A stretch of DNA of 64,000 nucleotides from Alphaproteobacteria bacterium (GTDB lineage: Bacteria > Pseudomonadota > Alphaproteobacteria > Reyranellales > Reyranellaceae): positions 1-64,000 of the forward strand of contig JAFKFK010000027.1 in assembly GCA_017307275.1 (NCBI GenBank), written 5' to 3'. Made by a program: the position numbers and the translations under genes. Each line of letters starts with the position of its first letter. Positions within the stretch are counted from its first letter, which is position 1. The notes beneath the pieces are model-generated. The model saw only the letters and a program-made list of their open reading frames with translations, searched no databases and was not told where the DNA came from. Below are positions 26,498-34,842 of this stretch, one piece after another.

Positions 26498-26896
26498 TCA
26501 GGCGTTGGTCATCACACCGGCCAACGTCGTGTAGGTTTCGGTCCAGGCCGCCTTCACCTCCGGCGTGAAGTCGGCCCCGAGGCCCTTCTCCAAAGTCCAG
26601 AGCAGGGCGGCGCCAACCGGCGCGTATTGGGCGGCGGTCACGCCATATCCCTTGTGGCGTTTCCCGAGATCCGCCACGGCCGGAAGGATCGCCTCCAGCC
26701 TGTGCAAGCTGCCGACGGCCGTCCCCAGCATGCCCATCAGCTTCTTCTTCTGCTCGCTGAGGTCCTGCGGGAACAACGATCGCACCTCGGGAGCGATCTC
26801 GAAGAGGCGTGCGTAAAACAGATCGGCGGCAGTACCCGCAATCGGCACGACTTTCTTGAAGCTCGTCTGGACCAGTTCAATTTGCTGCGGCGTCAT
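26498..26896 (-). CDS. Single-domain bacterial globin
   Basis: Haem protein of 132 residues in the flavohaemoglobin/Vitreoscilla-type family without the reductase domain. Features include the CD1 Phe (Phe42 in RSLFPQDLSEQKKKLM), a Gln-rich E-helix start and the proximal His81 in LGKRHKGYGVTAAQYAPVG. The segment LLWTLEKGLGADFTPEVKAAW is typical. I start at ATG 26896 (GGGAG upstream); an ATG at 26944 would add 16 residues. Divergent from the DeoR-family gene across a palindrome-rich region. Possible roles are NO or oxygen binding. Confidence 0.88.
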   Translation of the reverse strand: MTPQQIELVQTSFKKVVPIAGTAADLFYARLFEIAPEVRSLFPQDLSEQKKKLMGMLGTAVGSLHRLEAILPAVADLGKRHKGYGVTAAQYAPVGAALLWTLEKGLGADFTPEVKAAWTETYTTLAGVMTNA

Positions 26897-26964
26897 CGGC
26901 AGAGTCTCCCGAGGCTGAACCGGCAGGAGTCGGGCAATTTCCATGCCGCCCGGTGATGTTCGTT

Positions 26965-27035
26965 TGACGTCACAATACTTTCATGTGAAAGTCATATGAA
27001 CACAATAAGCGCCGAATATTGTTCATTCGAACAAT
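26965..27035. promoter_or_regulatory. Cluster of four dyads between globin and DeoR genes
   Basis: Four palindromes lie within 71 bp. They are TGACGTCA (26965-26972), ACTTTCA-TG-TGAAAGT (26977-26992), TCATATGA (26992-26999) and ATTGTTC-ATTC-GAACAAT (27018-27035). The last has 7-bp arms and resembles GlpR-type DeoR operators; TTTCA/TGAAA arms are also known for this family. Probably the autoregulatory control region of the DeoR gene; which site serves which gene is unknown. Confidence 0.68.
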
Positions 27036-27069
27036 GCTTTTGGCCAGGGGAAACGGCTCGGGATCTGGA

Positions 27070-27876
27070 ATGCAGGCGGAAGACCGTGCGCGCGCCATCG
27101 TGGAACTCGTCCGACGTGACGGTTTCCAAGCCATCGATACTCTGGCGCTCCAGTTCGGAGTGACGCCCCAGACCATTCGCCGCGACGCAAATCTGCTGTG
27201 TGATCGCGGCGTGCTGCGCCGCCGCCACGGCGGCGTCGATCTGCCGCCCGAGGGCGAGAATCTCGCCTACCCCGCCCGCCAGATCCTGAATGTCGAAGCC
27301 AAGCGCCGCATCGCGCAGTTGGTCGCGCAGGCGATACCGGAAGGCGCCTCGCTGTTTCTGGGCATCGGCACCACGCCCGAACAATGCGCCCTGGCGCTGA
27401 CCGACCATCCCGGCCTGCGCGTGATGACCAACAACTTCAACGCGGCGCTGGCCCTCAGCCGCAATCCCTCCTGCGAGATCACCGTGGCGGGTGGCCGGCT
27501 GCGCAACCTCGATCGCGACGTGGTGGCCGGCGACGCCCACGGCTTCTTCAGCCGTTTCGAAGTCGACATCGGAATCTACGGGGTCGGAGCGGTTGCCGAG
27601 GACGGAACGCTCCTGGACTTCAATACCGACGAAGTGACCATGCGCAACGAGCTGACGCAGCATTGCCGCCAGCGTTTCCTGGTGCTCGATCACTCCAAAT
27701 TTGGCCGCGGTGCCACGGTGCGCGGCGGTAACGTCGCCGAGGCCAGTACAATGTTCACCGACCGCCCGCCGCCCACGGCCATCGCGGACCGACTGCGCGA
27801 TGCCGGCGTACGTCTGGTCGTTTGGTCGGACGATGCCGTTTCCACGACAGCAACTGGTCAAGCAAGGAGGGGTTGA
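27070..27876 (+). CDS. DeoR/GlpR family transcriptional repressor
   Basis: Regulator of 268 residues. The N-terminal HTH reads AEDRARAIVELVRRDGF...IDTLALQFGVTPQTIRRD (about 3-40), the DeoR hallmark, and the C-terminal sugar-phosphate-isomerase-like domain has GIGTTPEQCA, NNFNAALALS, the V-AGG-R element and LVLDHSKFGR. Starts at 27019 (TTG), 27034 and 27070 are possible; 27070 gives the usual family length. The operator-like dyad lies just upstream. It precedes an ABC importer operon (SBP start 4 bp after its stop). DeoR proteins usually sense phosphorylated sugars or glycerol-3-phosphate. Confidence 0.92.
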   Translation: MQAEDRARAIVELVRRDGFQAIDTLALQFGVTPQTIRRDANLLCDRGVLRRRHGGVDLPPEGENLAYPARQILNVEAKRRIAQLVAQAIPEGASLFLGIGTTPEQCALALTDHPGLRVMTNNFNAALALSRNPSCEITVAGGRLRNLDRDVVAGDAHGFFSRFEVDIGIYGVGAVAEDGTLLDFNTDEVTMRNELTQHCRQRFLVLDHSKFGRGATVRGGNVAEASTMFTDRPPPTAIADRLRDAGVRLVVWSDDAVSTTATGQARRG

Positions 27877-27880
27877 GCCC

Positions 27881-28888
27881 ATGTTGAAACGTCTCGCTTT
27901 TGCAATCGCTCTAGGCACTGTCGCACTGAGCGCGATGGATGCCACCGCACAGCAGCGGGCCATCTGCTACAACTGCCCGCCCGAATGGGCCGACTGGGGC
28001 TCGCAGCTCAAGGCGATACAGTCGAAGCTCGGCATTCAGGTTCCGCCCGACAACAAGAACTCGGGCCAGGCGATTGCCGCGCTGATTGCCGAAAAGAACA
28101 ATCCAGTGGCGGATGTGACCTATCTTGGCGGCATCGCCGCCGATCCTGCCAAGGATGCCGGCGTGCTGACGCCGTACAAGCCGCAGAATTGGGAGAAGAT
28201 TCCCACCGATCTGAAGGATCCCGACGGCAACTGGTTCACGATCCACTCCGGCACGCTCGGCCTGTTCGTCAACAAGGCGGCTCTCGGCAACAAGCCGGTG
28301 CCGCAGAGCTGGGCCGACCTGCTGAAGCCGGAATACAAAGGTCTCGTCGGCTATCTCGACCCGACCTCGGCAGCCGTCGGCCAGCTCGGCGTGATGGCAA
28401 TCAACCTTGCCCTGGGCGGCACCTACGACAACCTCGACCCGGCGATCAAGTTCTTCAAGGAACTGGCCAAGAACCAGCCGATCGTGCCGAAGCAGACTTC
28501 CTATGCCCGCGTCATCTCGGGCGAGATTCCGATCCTGCTCGACTACGATTTCAACGCCTATCGCGGCCAGTACAAGGACAAGGCACCCGTGCAGTTCGTG
28601 ATCCCCAAGGAGGGCACGCTGGTCTTTCCGTATGTGATGGGACTCGTGAACAAGGGCCCCAATCCGGCGAACGGCAAGAAGGTGCTCGACTTCGTGCTGT
28701 CGGACGACAGCCAGGCCATGTGGGGCAATGCCTTCCTGCGCCCGGTGTTCGCCGACAAGCTCTCGACCGAGGCCAAGGCCAAGTTCCTGCCCGATGCGGA
28801 GTACGCTCGCGCCAAGCCGGTGGACCTCAAGAAGCTGGCGGCCGCGCAGGCCAACATCGTGGCCCGCTACAAGAACGAAGTGAACTGA
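27881..28888 (+). CDS. ABC transporter extracellular substrate-binding protein (family 1/PotD-like)
   Basis: Periplasmic binding protein of 335 residues. Signal peptide MLKRLAFAIALGTVALSAMDATAQ (cleavage near 24), then AICYNCPPEWADWG: a Cys-x2-Cys at the mature N-terminus, unusual for the group. Family signs include AALIAEKNNPVADVTYLGG, PQSWADLLKPEYKG and LRPVFADKL. AAGGAGGGG precedes the ATG. It lies 4 bp after the DeoR gene and is followed by an intercistronic hairpin. With its two permeases and ATPase it forms a spermidine/Fe/phosphonate-type importer whose cargo is unknown. Confidence 0.9.
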   Translation: MLKRLAFAIALGTVALSAMDATAQQRAICYNCPPEWADWGSQLKAIQSKLGIQVPPDNKNSGQAIAALIAEKNNPVADVTYLGGIAADPAKDAGVLTPYKPQNWEKIPTDLKDPDGNWFTIHSGTLGLFVNKAALGNKPVPQSWADLLKPEYKGLVGYLDPTSAAVGQLGVMAINLALGGTYDNLDPAIKFFKELAKNQPIVPKQTSYARVISGEIPILLDYDFNAYRGQYKDKAPVQFVIPKEGTLVFPYVMGLVNKGPNPANGKKVLDFVLSDDSQAMWGNAFLRPVFADKLSTEAKAKFLPDAEYARAKPVDLKKLAAAQANIVARYKNEVN

Positions 28889-28910
28889 GCAAAGTGCAAT
28901 AAACGAGGCC

Positions 28911-28941
28911 CGGCGGAACGGCTCTGCAAGTCGTTCCGCCG
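28911..28941 (+). other. Perfect hairpin between the binding-protein gene and the first permease gene
   Basis: A 10-bp stem (CGGCGGAACG / CGTTCCGCCG) with an 11-nt loop. No T-run follows. Position 22 bp after the binding-protein stop fits the classic mRNA-stabilising structure that keeps binding protein in excess of membrane subunits. Confidence 0.7.
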
Positions 28942-28967
28942 TCACGCGTTCGAGGAAAAAACCAGCC

Positions 28968-29786
28968 ATGCGGGATGACACCCGACGACTGATCCTTCTG
29001 TTGCTGCCGGCCGGCATATTCTTTGCCGCCTTTTTCCTGCTTCCGATGGTGCAGCTTTTCTTCATTGGCGGCAGCGGCAACACCGGCTGGGCGGCCTATG
29101 CCGCCATCCTCACCAATGCCAACTACTTCAGCAGCCTCGTGGCGACGCTGGGCGTTGCTGCGGCCACTACAGTCGCGACGCTGCTGATCAGCGGCATTTC
29201 CGGCGTGTTCCTGCAGCGGCACAAGTTTCCAGGCAACGCCGCACTCGTGGCGATGCTGACCTTTCCGCTGGCTTTCCCCGGCGTGGTGATCGGCTTCATG
29301 ATCATCATGCTTGCGGGCCGCCAGGGGCTGATCGGCCAGATCAGCGAGGCCATCACGGGCGACAAGGTGGTGTTCGCCTATTCGATGGCCGGCCTGTTCC
29401 TCGGCTATGTCTATTTCTCGGTGCCGCGGACCATCCTCACCGTGATGGCGGCGGCCGAAAAGCTCGACCCGAAGCTGGAAGAAGCCGCCCGTTCCCTCGG
29501 TGCGTCGCCCTGGCGGGTCGTCCTGGACGTCATCATTCCGGGCCTCAAGCCTGCCTTCATTTCCGCCGGCGCCATCTGCTTCGCCACCGCGGTCGGCGCC
29601 TTCGGCACGGCGTTCACGCTGGCCACCCGCATCAACGTGCTGCCCATGGTGATCTATACCGAGTTCACGCTGTCGGCGAACATCGCCATGGCCGCCGCCC
29701 TGAGCTTCGTCCTCGGCGCCGTCACCTGGATCGTGCTGGCCGTGGCGCGCACGGCAGCGGGCAGCACGGTCGCGGCCGCAGGGTGA
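28968..29786 (+). CDS. ABC transporter permease, subunit 1
   Basis: Six-helix inner-membrane permease of 272 residues. The first helix (LILLLLPAGIFFAAFFLLPMVQLFF) is followed by the BPD-type core; the EAA loop is KLEEAARSLGASPWRVVLDVIIPGLKP. It belongs to the PotB/ThiP-like group. It starts after a 79-bp gap holding a hairpin and ends 4 bp before the second permease. Confidence 0.92.
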   Translation: MRDDTRRLILLLLPAGIFFAAFFLLPMVQLFFIGGSGNTGWAAYAAILTNANYFSSLVATLGVAAATTVATLLISGISGVFLQRHKFPGNAALVAMLTFPLAFPGVVIGFMIIMLAGRQGLIGQISEAITGDKVVFAYSMAGLFLGYVYFSVPRTILTVMAAAEKLDPKLEEAARSLGASPWRVVLDVIIPGLKPAFISAGAICFATAVGAFGTAFTLATRINVLPMVIYTEFTLSANIAMAAALSFVLGAVTWIVLAVARTAAGSTVAAAG

Positions 29787-29790
29787 CCCC

Positions 29791-30597
29791 ATGAAGAACA
29801 GATGGCTCTTCTTCCTGCAGCTCGGCTTTACCCTGCTGGTCTGCGCCTTTCTGATCGTGCCGGTGATCCTGTCGATTCTTGCCGGACTGACCGTGAACTA
29901 TCTGGTCGGCCTGGAAAGCGGCCTGACCCTGCGTTGGGTGATGGAAGTCTGGAACGGCTACCGCAGCACCATCTTCCTCTCCATCGGCATCTCGCTCGCC
30001 TGCCTCGCCCTCACGCTCGTCATCGGGATTCCCGCCGCCTACGTACTGGCCAAGCGGCAGACCGCACTGACGCGGGCCATCGAGGAATTGCTGGTCATGC
30101 CGGTGGCCGTGCCGGGTCTCGCGACCGCGCTGGCACTGATTGTCAGCTACGGTGGGCTGCCGGGCTTTCGCACCTCATGGCTCTTCATTCTGGTGGGGCA
30201 TGTGCTGTTCACCTTGCCCTTCATGGTGCGCAGCGTGTTGGCCGTCCTCAGCGCCATCGACCTGCAGACACTGGAGGAAGGCGCCGCTTCGCTGGGGGCG
30301 ACGTTCTGGCAGCGCTTCTTCCACGTCGTCCTTCCCAACTGCCGAACCGGCATTCTTGCCGGCTCGCTGATGGTGGTGACCCTCTCCATGGGCGAATTCA
30401 ACATGACCTGGCTGCTGCATACGCCGCTGACCAAGACATTGCCTGTTGGCCTCGCCGATGCCTACGCGTCGCTGCGTCTTGAGATCGGCAGCGCCTATAC
30501 CCTGGTGTTTTTCCTGATGATCATGCCGCTGCTGCTGGCCCTGCAGGCTTTCGCCAAGCCACGCACGCCGAAATTCGTGGCGGAGGAAACCGAATGA
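29791..30597 (+). CDS. ABC transporter permease, subunit 2
   Basis: Second permease, 268 residues, with six helices and the EAA loop TLEEGAASLGATFWQRFFHVVLP. The segment VMPVAVPGLATALALI is typical of PotC-like partners. The stop overlaps the ATPase start (ATGA at 30594-30597), so translation is coupled. Confidence 0.92.
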   Translation: MKNRWLFFLQLGFTLLVCAFLIVPVILSILAGLTVNYLVGLESGLTLRWVMEVWNGYRSTIFLSIGISLACLALTLVIGIPAAYVLAKRQTALTRAIEELLVMPVAVPGLATALALIVSYGGLPGFRTSWLFILVGHVLFTLPFMVRSVLAVLSAIDLQTLEEGAASLGATFWQRFFHVVLPNCRTGILAGSLMVVTLSMGEFNMTWLLHTPLTKTLPVGLADAYASLRLEIGSAYTLVFFLMIMPLLLALQAFAKPRTPKFVAEETE

Positions 30598-31640
30598 CCG
30601 AGACGACCAAACCGCTGGCGATTGCCCTCGAGAACTGCGCAAAGACCTTCGCCGATGGAACGAAGGCGCTCGAACCGCTCGACATGACCATCAACGCCGG
30701 CGAAACCATCGTGTTTCTCGGTCCGTCGGGCTGCGGCAAGACGACGACGTTGCGCATCATCGCCGGGTTGGAGACACCCGATACCGGCGGCAAGGTGCTG
30801 TTCGACGGCATCGATGTGACCCACCTGCCCATCGAGCAGCGCAACGTCGGCATGGTCTTCCAGTCCTATGCCCTGTTCCCCAACATGACGGTGGCGGAGA
30901 ACATCGGCTATGGCTTGAAGATTCGCCGGACGCCCGAGGCGCAGATCCGCGCCCGCGTGGCCGAGATGCTGGCGATGATGCGCATCGAAAAGCTCGCCGA
31001 CCGGCGTATCGACCAGCTTTCCGGCGGTCAGCGCCAGCGTGTGGCACTGGCGCGCGCCATCGCGGTACGGCCACGGGCGCTGCTGCTGGACGAGCCGCTG
31101 ACGGCTCTGGATGCCAAATTGCGCGATACGCTCCGCCTCGAGATCGATTCGCTGCTGCGGTCGCTGCAGATCACCGCGATCTACGTGACCCACGATCAGG
31201 CCGAAGCGATGGCGCTGGGGGATCGCATCGTGGTGATGGATCACGGCCGCGTCGCCCAGGTCGGCAAGCCGCGCGACATCTATCAGCGCCCAGCCACCCG
31301 CTTCGTCGCGGAATTCATCGGCACCATGAACCGGCTGTCCGGCGTCGTACGCGACGGCGTGTTCGCCTGCCGCGCCGGCGAACTGGCGTGGGACACGGCA
31401 CACGGAAACGCGACGGAGGTACTGTTCCGGCCGGAGGATATCCGCATCGCCGAAAGCCAGGAGGCCTCTGGCCTGCAGGGCACGGTGGCAGCCGCTTTCT
31501 TCCTCGGCGACCGCACGCGGCTGTTCGTCGATGTCGGCGAGGCGCAGCCGCTGGTGATCGAAAGCACGGCGCGGCGCGATTTCAGCCACGGCGAGACAGT
31601 GCGGCTCGCCATCGACCCGCGCGGGCTGCTGGTGCTGTAG
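30594..31640 (+). CDS. ABC transporter ATP-binding protein (PotA/UgpC-like)
   Basis: ATPase of 348 residues. Walker A GPSGCGKTT is near residue 43, Q-loop MVFQSYALFP near 89, signature LSGGQRQRVALARA near 140, Walker B LLLDEPLTALD near 163, and the switch His in VTHDQAEAM. The C-terminal 100 residues form a TOBE-like regulatory domain (FRPEDIRIAE). It energises the two permeases upstream and is followed 11 bp later by the phosphodiesterase gene in the same operon. Confidence 0.95.
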   Translation: MTETTKPLAIALENCAKTFADGTKALEPLDMTINAGETIVFLGPSGCGKTTTLRIIAGLETPDTGGKVLFDGIDVTHLPIEQRNVGMVFQSYALFPNMTVAENIGYGLKIRRTPEAQIRARVAEMLAMMRIEKLADRRIDQLSGGQRQRVALARAIAVRPRALLLDEPLTALDAKLRDTLRLEIDSLLRSLQITAIYVTHDQAEAMALGDRIVVMDHGRVAQVGKPRDIYQRPATRFVAEFIGTMNRLSGVVRDGVFACRAGELAWDTAHGNATEVLFRPEDIRIAESQEASGLQGTVAAAFFLGDRTRLFVDVGEAQPLVIESTARRDFSHGETVRLAIDPRGLLVL

Positions 31641-31651
31641 AGGAGTTTGCG

Positions 31652-32473
31652 ATGCTGATCGCCCAGATAACCGACACCCACATCAAGCTTCCGGGCAAGC
31701 TGGCCTACAAGAAGGTCGACACGGCAGCGATGCTGAAGCGCTGCGTCGACGAGCTGCTGGCGCTCACCCCCCAGCCCGATCTCATCTTGCTGACCGGCGA
31801 TCTGGTCGATCTGGGTCGCCCGGCAGAATACGACCACCTGAAATCCATCCTGGCGCCGATCCGTCAGCGCATCATCGCGATTCCCGGAAACCACGACGAC
31901 CGCGACGCCATGCGCGACGCCTTCCGCCGCGAAGGGTACCTGCCAGCCGACGGCCGGTTCCTGCAGTTCGTCATCGAAGACGACTACCCTTTGCGGATTG
32001 TCGGCCTGGATACGCTGATCCCCGGCGAGGGCGGCGGCGAGCTTTGCAGCGAAAGGCTGGAGTGGCTGGACAGGACGCTCGCGCAGAAGCCCGACGCGCC
32101 GGCACTGGTGCTGATGCACCATCCGCCTTTCATCACCGGCATCGGCCACATGGACAAGATCGGCCTGAAGGGCTCAGACGGCTTTGCCGCCGTCATGGAA
32201 CGCCATAAGCAAGTCGAGTTGATCCTTTGCGGCCACCTGCACCGCACCATCCGTGCCCAGGTCGGTGGCCGGCCGGCACTGACCTGCCCGAGCCCGGCAC
32301 ATCAGGTTGCCCTCGATATCGACCCCGAGGCGCCCAGCTGCTTCACGATGGAACCGCCGGGCTTCATGCTGCACTGGTGGAACGGCGGAAAGCTGATCAC
32401 CCATACAGCCGTGATCGGCAACTACGACGGACCGCATCCATTCTTCGACGCTAACGGCAAACTGATCGACTGA
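31652..32473 (+). CDS. Metallophosphoesterase (GpdQ/CpdA-like phosphodiesterase)
   Basis: Cytoplasmic binuclear metallophosphodiesterase of 273 residues. All motifs are present: ITDTHI (Asp8, His10), LLTGDLVDLG, IPGNHDDRD, LMHHPPF and LCGHLHR. This pattern matches GpdQ and class III cyclic-nucleotide phosphodiesterases. Location at the end of an ABC operon under a DeoR regulator suggests it cleaves an imported phosphodiester, for example a glycerophosphodiester; this is inference. The ATG at 31652 has GAGGAG upstream. Convergent with def across 38 bp. Confidence 0.9.
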   Translation: MLIAQITDTHIKLPGKLAYKKVDTAAMLKRCVDELLALTPQPDLILLTGDLVDLGRPAEYDHLKSILAPIRQRIIAIPGNHDDRDAMRDAFRREGYLPADGRFLQFVIEDDYPLRIVGLDTLIPGEGGGELCSERLEWLDRTLAQKPDAPALVLMHHPPFITGIGHMDKIGLKGSDGFAAVMERHKQVELILCGHLHRTIRAQVGGRPALTCPSPAHQVALDIDPEAPSCFTMEPPGFMLHWWNGGKLITHTAVIGNYDGPHPFFDANGKLID

Positions 32474-32511
32474 CGGTCGAGCCGCGCCAAGGATGGGAGC
32501 GGCAGCGACGC

Positions 32512-33081
32512 CTACAGGGCGTGCTCGGGATCCTTGGCTTTGGCTGCAGGCTTGCCCTCGGCTTCGTCGCGCTCCTTCTCCTTCCGCGCCTTGAGAAGCT
32601 TGCGCAGGATCATGTTCCGCTTGAGCGCCGAGATATGGTCGATGAACAGGATGCCGTCGAGATGGTCGATCTCGTGCTGCAGGCAGGTGGCGAGCAGGCC
32701 TTCCGCGGCGATTTCCTGCGTCTTGCCCTCGCGATCGAGGTAGCGAACCGTCACCTTGGCGGGACGCACGACGTCGGAGTAATGCTCCGGCACGGAGAGG
32801 CAGCCCTCCTCGTAGGAGGCATCCTCGTCCGACGCGTCGATGATCTCCGGGTTGGCCATGAACAGCGGGCCGGTCTTGGTGTCCTCGCGCTCGATGTCGA
32901 GCACCACCACGCGCTTCAGCACGCCGACCTGGGGGGCCGCCAGACCGATGCCGGGCGCGTCGTACATTGTCGCCAGCATGTCGTCCATGAGCTGGCGCAC
33001 GCCGTCGTCGACAGCCTCGACCGGCAGGGATTTCTTCTTGAGGCGCGGATCGGGCGCCGTAAGGATGGGCAGAAGTGCCAT
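32512..33081 (-). CDS. def: Peptide deformylase
   Basis: Removes the N-formyl group from nascent proteins; 189 residues. Motif 1 GIGLAAPQ (44-51), motif 2 EGCLSVPEH with metal ligand Cys94, motif 3 QHEIDHLDG with His136, Glu137 and His140. The charged C-terminal tail (KARKEKERDEAEGKPAAKAK) is usual. I start at ATG 33081 (MALLPILTAPDPRL); 22 upstream residues in the open frame are not family-like. No fmt gene is adjacent; argB lies upstream 37 bp. Confidence 0.96.
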   Translation of the reverse strand: MALLPILTAPDPRLKKKSLPVEAVDDGVRQLMDDMLATMYDAPGIGLAAPQVGVLKRVVVLDIEREDTKTGPLFMANPEIIDASDEDASYEEGCLSVPEHYSDVVRPAKVTVRYLDREGKTQEIAAEGLLATCLQHEIDHLDGILFIDHISALKRNMILRKLLKARKEKERDEAEGKPAAKAKDPEHAL

Positions 33082-33118
33082 GGTGCTTAGATATGCGGCA
33101 GATTTACGGGTTTCAAGA

Positions 33119-34033
33119 TCAGTTGCGGGTGACCATGGTGCCGACACCGGCCTCGGTGAAGACCTCCAGCAGCAGGGCGTGCGGCACCCGGCCGTCCATG
33201 ATGACGGCTGCCTCGACGCCGCTGTTCACGGCGTCGATGCAGTTCTCGACCTTGGGGATCATGCCGCCCGAGATGGTGCCATCGGCGATCAGGGCGCGCG
33301 CCTGCTCGACCGTGATGTCCTGGATGAGCTTGCCGTCCTTGTCGAGCACGCCCGGCACGTCGGTCAGGAAGAGGAGGCGCTTGGCCTTCATGGCGCCGGC
33401 GATGGCGCCCGCCGAGGTGTCGGCGTTGATGTTGTAAGTCAGCTCGTCGTCGACGCCGAAGCCGATCGGCGCCACCACGGGAATGACGTCGGCGCGGCGA
33501 AGCTGCTCCAGCACCATGACGTTGATCTTGGCCGGCTCGCCGACCTGCTTGAGGTCGACCTTCAGCAGCTCGCCGGTCTTGGGGTCGCGCATCTCGGTCA
33601 CCTTGCGCGCCAGGATCAGGTTGCCGTCCTTGCCGCAGATGCCGACGGCGATGCCGCCGCATTCGTTGATGTCCGCCACGATCGCTTTGTTGATCGAACC
33701 GGCGAGCACCATCTCGACGATTTCCATCGTCGGCGCGTCGGTCACGCGCAGGCCGTTCACGAAGGTGCTCTTGAGGCCCACGCGCTCCAGCATCCTGTTG
33801 ATCTGCGGGCCGCCGCCATGGACCACGATCGGGTTCATGCCGACCTGCTTCATCAGCACGACGTCGCGGGCGACCAGGTCGCCGAGCTTGGGGTCGGTCA
33901 TGGCGTGGCCGCCGTACTTCACCACGAAGGTGGCGTCGTTGTGCCGGCGCATGAAGGGCAGCGCCTTGGAAATGGTCTCCGCCATGCGGATGAGCCGCTT
34001 CTGCTCCTTGTCGGTCTGAACCGGCTCGGCCAT
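33119..34033 (-). CDS. argB: Acetylglutamate kinase
   Basis: Phosphorylates N-acetylglutamate in arginine biosynthesis, 304 residues. Amino-acid-kinase motifs: VVKYGGHAM (Lys and Gly loop), [13 protein letters not shown], and the late segment [19 protein letters not shown]. Length is normal for the hexameric, arginine-inhibited type. ATG 34033 is preferred over 34069, which adds 12 residues. The next genes of the yidC operon lie upstream on the same strand but are separated by an antisense gene and a terminator. Confidence 0.95.
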   Translation of the reverse strand: MAEPVQTDKEQKRLIRMAETISKALPFMRRHNDATFVVKYGGHAMTDPKLGDLVARDVVLMKQVGMNPIVVHGGGPQINRMLERVGLKSTFVNGLRVTDAPTMEIVEMVLAGSINKAIVADINECGGIAVGICGKDGNLILARKVTEMRDPKTGELLKVDLKQVGEPAKINVMVLEQLRRADVIPVVAPIGFGVDDELTYNINADTSAGAIAGAMKAKRLLFLTDVPGVLDKDGKLIQDITVEQARALIADGTISGGMIPKVENCIDAVNSGVEAAVIMDGRVPHALLLEVFTEAGVGTMVTRN

Positions 34034-34066
34034 GTCGTCGATTCCCGTAAAGTGCGCCCAAGTTGG

Positions 34067-34097
34067 CAAAAGCCCCCTCCCGGTGCGGGAGGGGGCT
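34067..34097 (-). terminator. Rho-independent terminator between the engB unit and argB
   Basis: Read on the minus strand, a perfect 11-bp stem (AGCCCCCTCCC / GGGAGGGGGCT with a 5-nt loop) runs into TTTT. It sits about 34 bp 5' of argB, so it would stop minus-strand transcription arriving from engB, or act in the argB leader. The plus strand lacks the T-run. Confidence 0.7.
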
Positions 34098-34164
34098 AAG
34101 GCGGCATCATATATCAGGCGGGCCGCGGATAGAAGAAGTGCTCAGCCCGCGGCAGGATGTCCGC

Positions 34165-34836
34165 ATGATGGACTATGAAACTCTGGCGGCCCGCGGCTTT
34201 GCCGTCGCACGGAACCTGATCGACCCGGCGGAGTGCCGTGCGCTCGCCGCCCTCTGGCCCGATCAGGCTCATTTTCGCAAGCACATCGTCATGCAGCGCC
34301 ATGGCTATGGGCAGGGCGAATACCAGTATTTCACCTATCCGCTGCCCAAGCCGGTCGAGCGCCTGCGCCAGGCGCTCTATCCCGAGCTCGCACGCGTGGC
34401 CAATGCATGGAACGAGCAACTTGGACGCCCACAGCGGTTTCCGCCGACCCTGAATGGTTGGCTGCAACAATGCCACGAGGGCGGCCAGAAGCGGCCGACA
34501 CCGCTGCTGCTGCGCTACGGGCGCGGCGACTACAACTGCCTGCACCGCGATCTCTACGGCGAACTGGTGTTCCCGCTGCAGGCGACGATCCTGCTGAGTG
34601 CCCCGGAGCGCGACTTCTCGGGCGGCGAATTCATGCTGATCGAACAGCGGCCGCGCATGCAGTCCCGCGGCGAGGTTGTCCCGCTCGCTCAAGGCGACGC
34701 CATCATCTTCGCCGTAAATGAACGCCCCGTGAAAGGAACGCGCGGCTGGCATCGCACCGCCATGCGTCACGGCGTGTCGAGCGTGCGCGACGGCCAGCGC
34801 TTCACGCTCGGCATCATCTTTCACGACGCGGCTTAG
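34165..34836 (+). CDS. 2OG-Fe(II) oxygenase (hydroxylase) family protein
   Basis: A 223-residue cytoplasmic oxygenase. Metal ligands: His and Asp in CLHRDLYGEL and a distal His in RHGVSSV, with the 2OG-binding Arg in QRFTLGIIFHD. The motif FPLQATILLSAPERDFSGGEF is typical of the family (AlkB/prolyl-hydroxylase-like, PF09859 type). Substrate unknown. AGGA stands 7 bp before ATG 34165. It is encoded antisense between engB and argB and ends 6 bp from engB. Confidence 0.87.
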   Translation: MMDYETLAARGFAVARNLIDPAECRALAALWPDQAHFRKHIVMQRHGYGQGEYQYFTYPLPKPVERLRQALYPELARVANAWNEQLGRPQRFPPTLNGWLQQCHEGGQKRPTPLLLRYGRGDYNCLHRDLYGELVFPLQATILLSAPERDFSGGEFMLIEQRPRMQSRGEVVPLAQGDAIIFAVNERPVKGTRGWHRTAMRHGVSSVRDGQRFTLGIIFHDAA

Positions 34837-34842
34837 GTTGCG

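Noticed and set aside
34071..34097. Inverted repeat as an end of a mobile element
   Set aside because: There is no partner repeat, transposase or target duplication nearby; hairpin plus T-run explains it.
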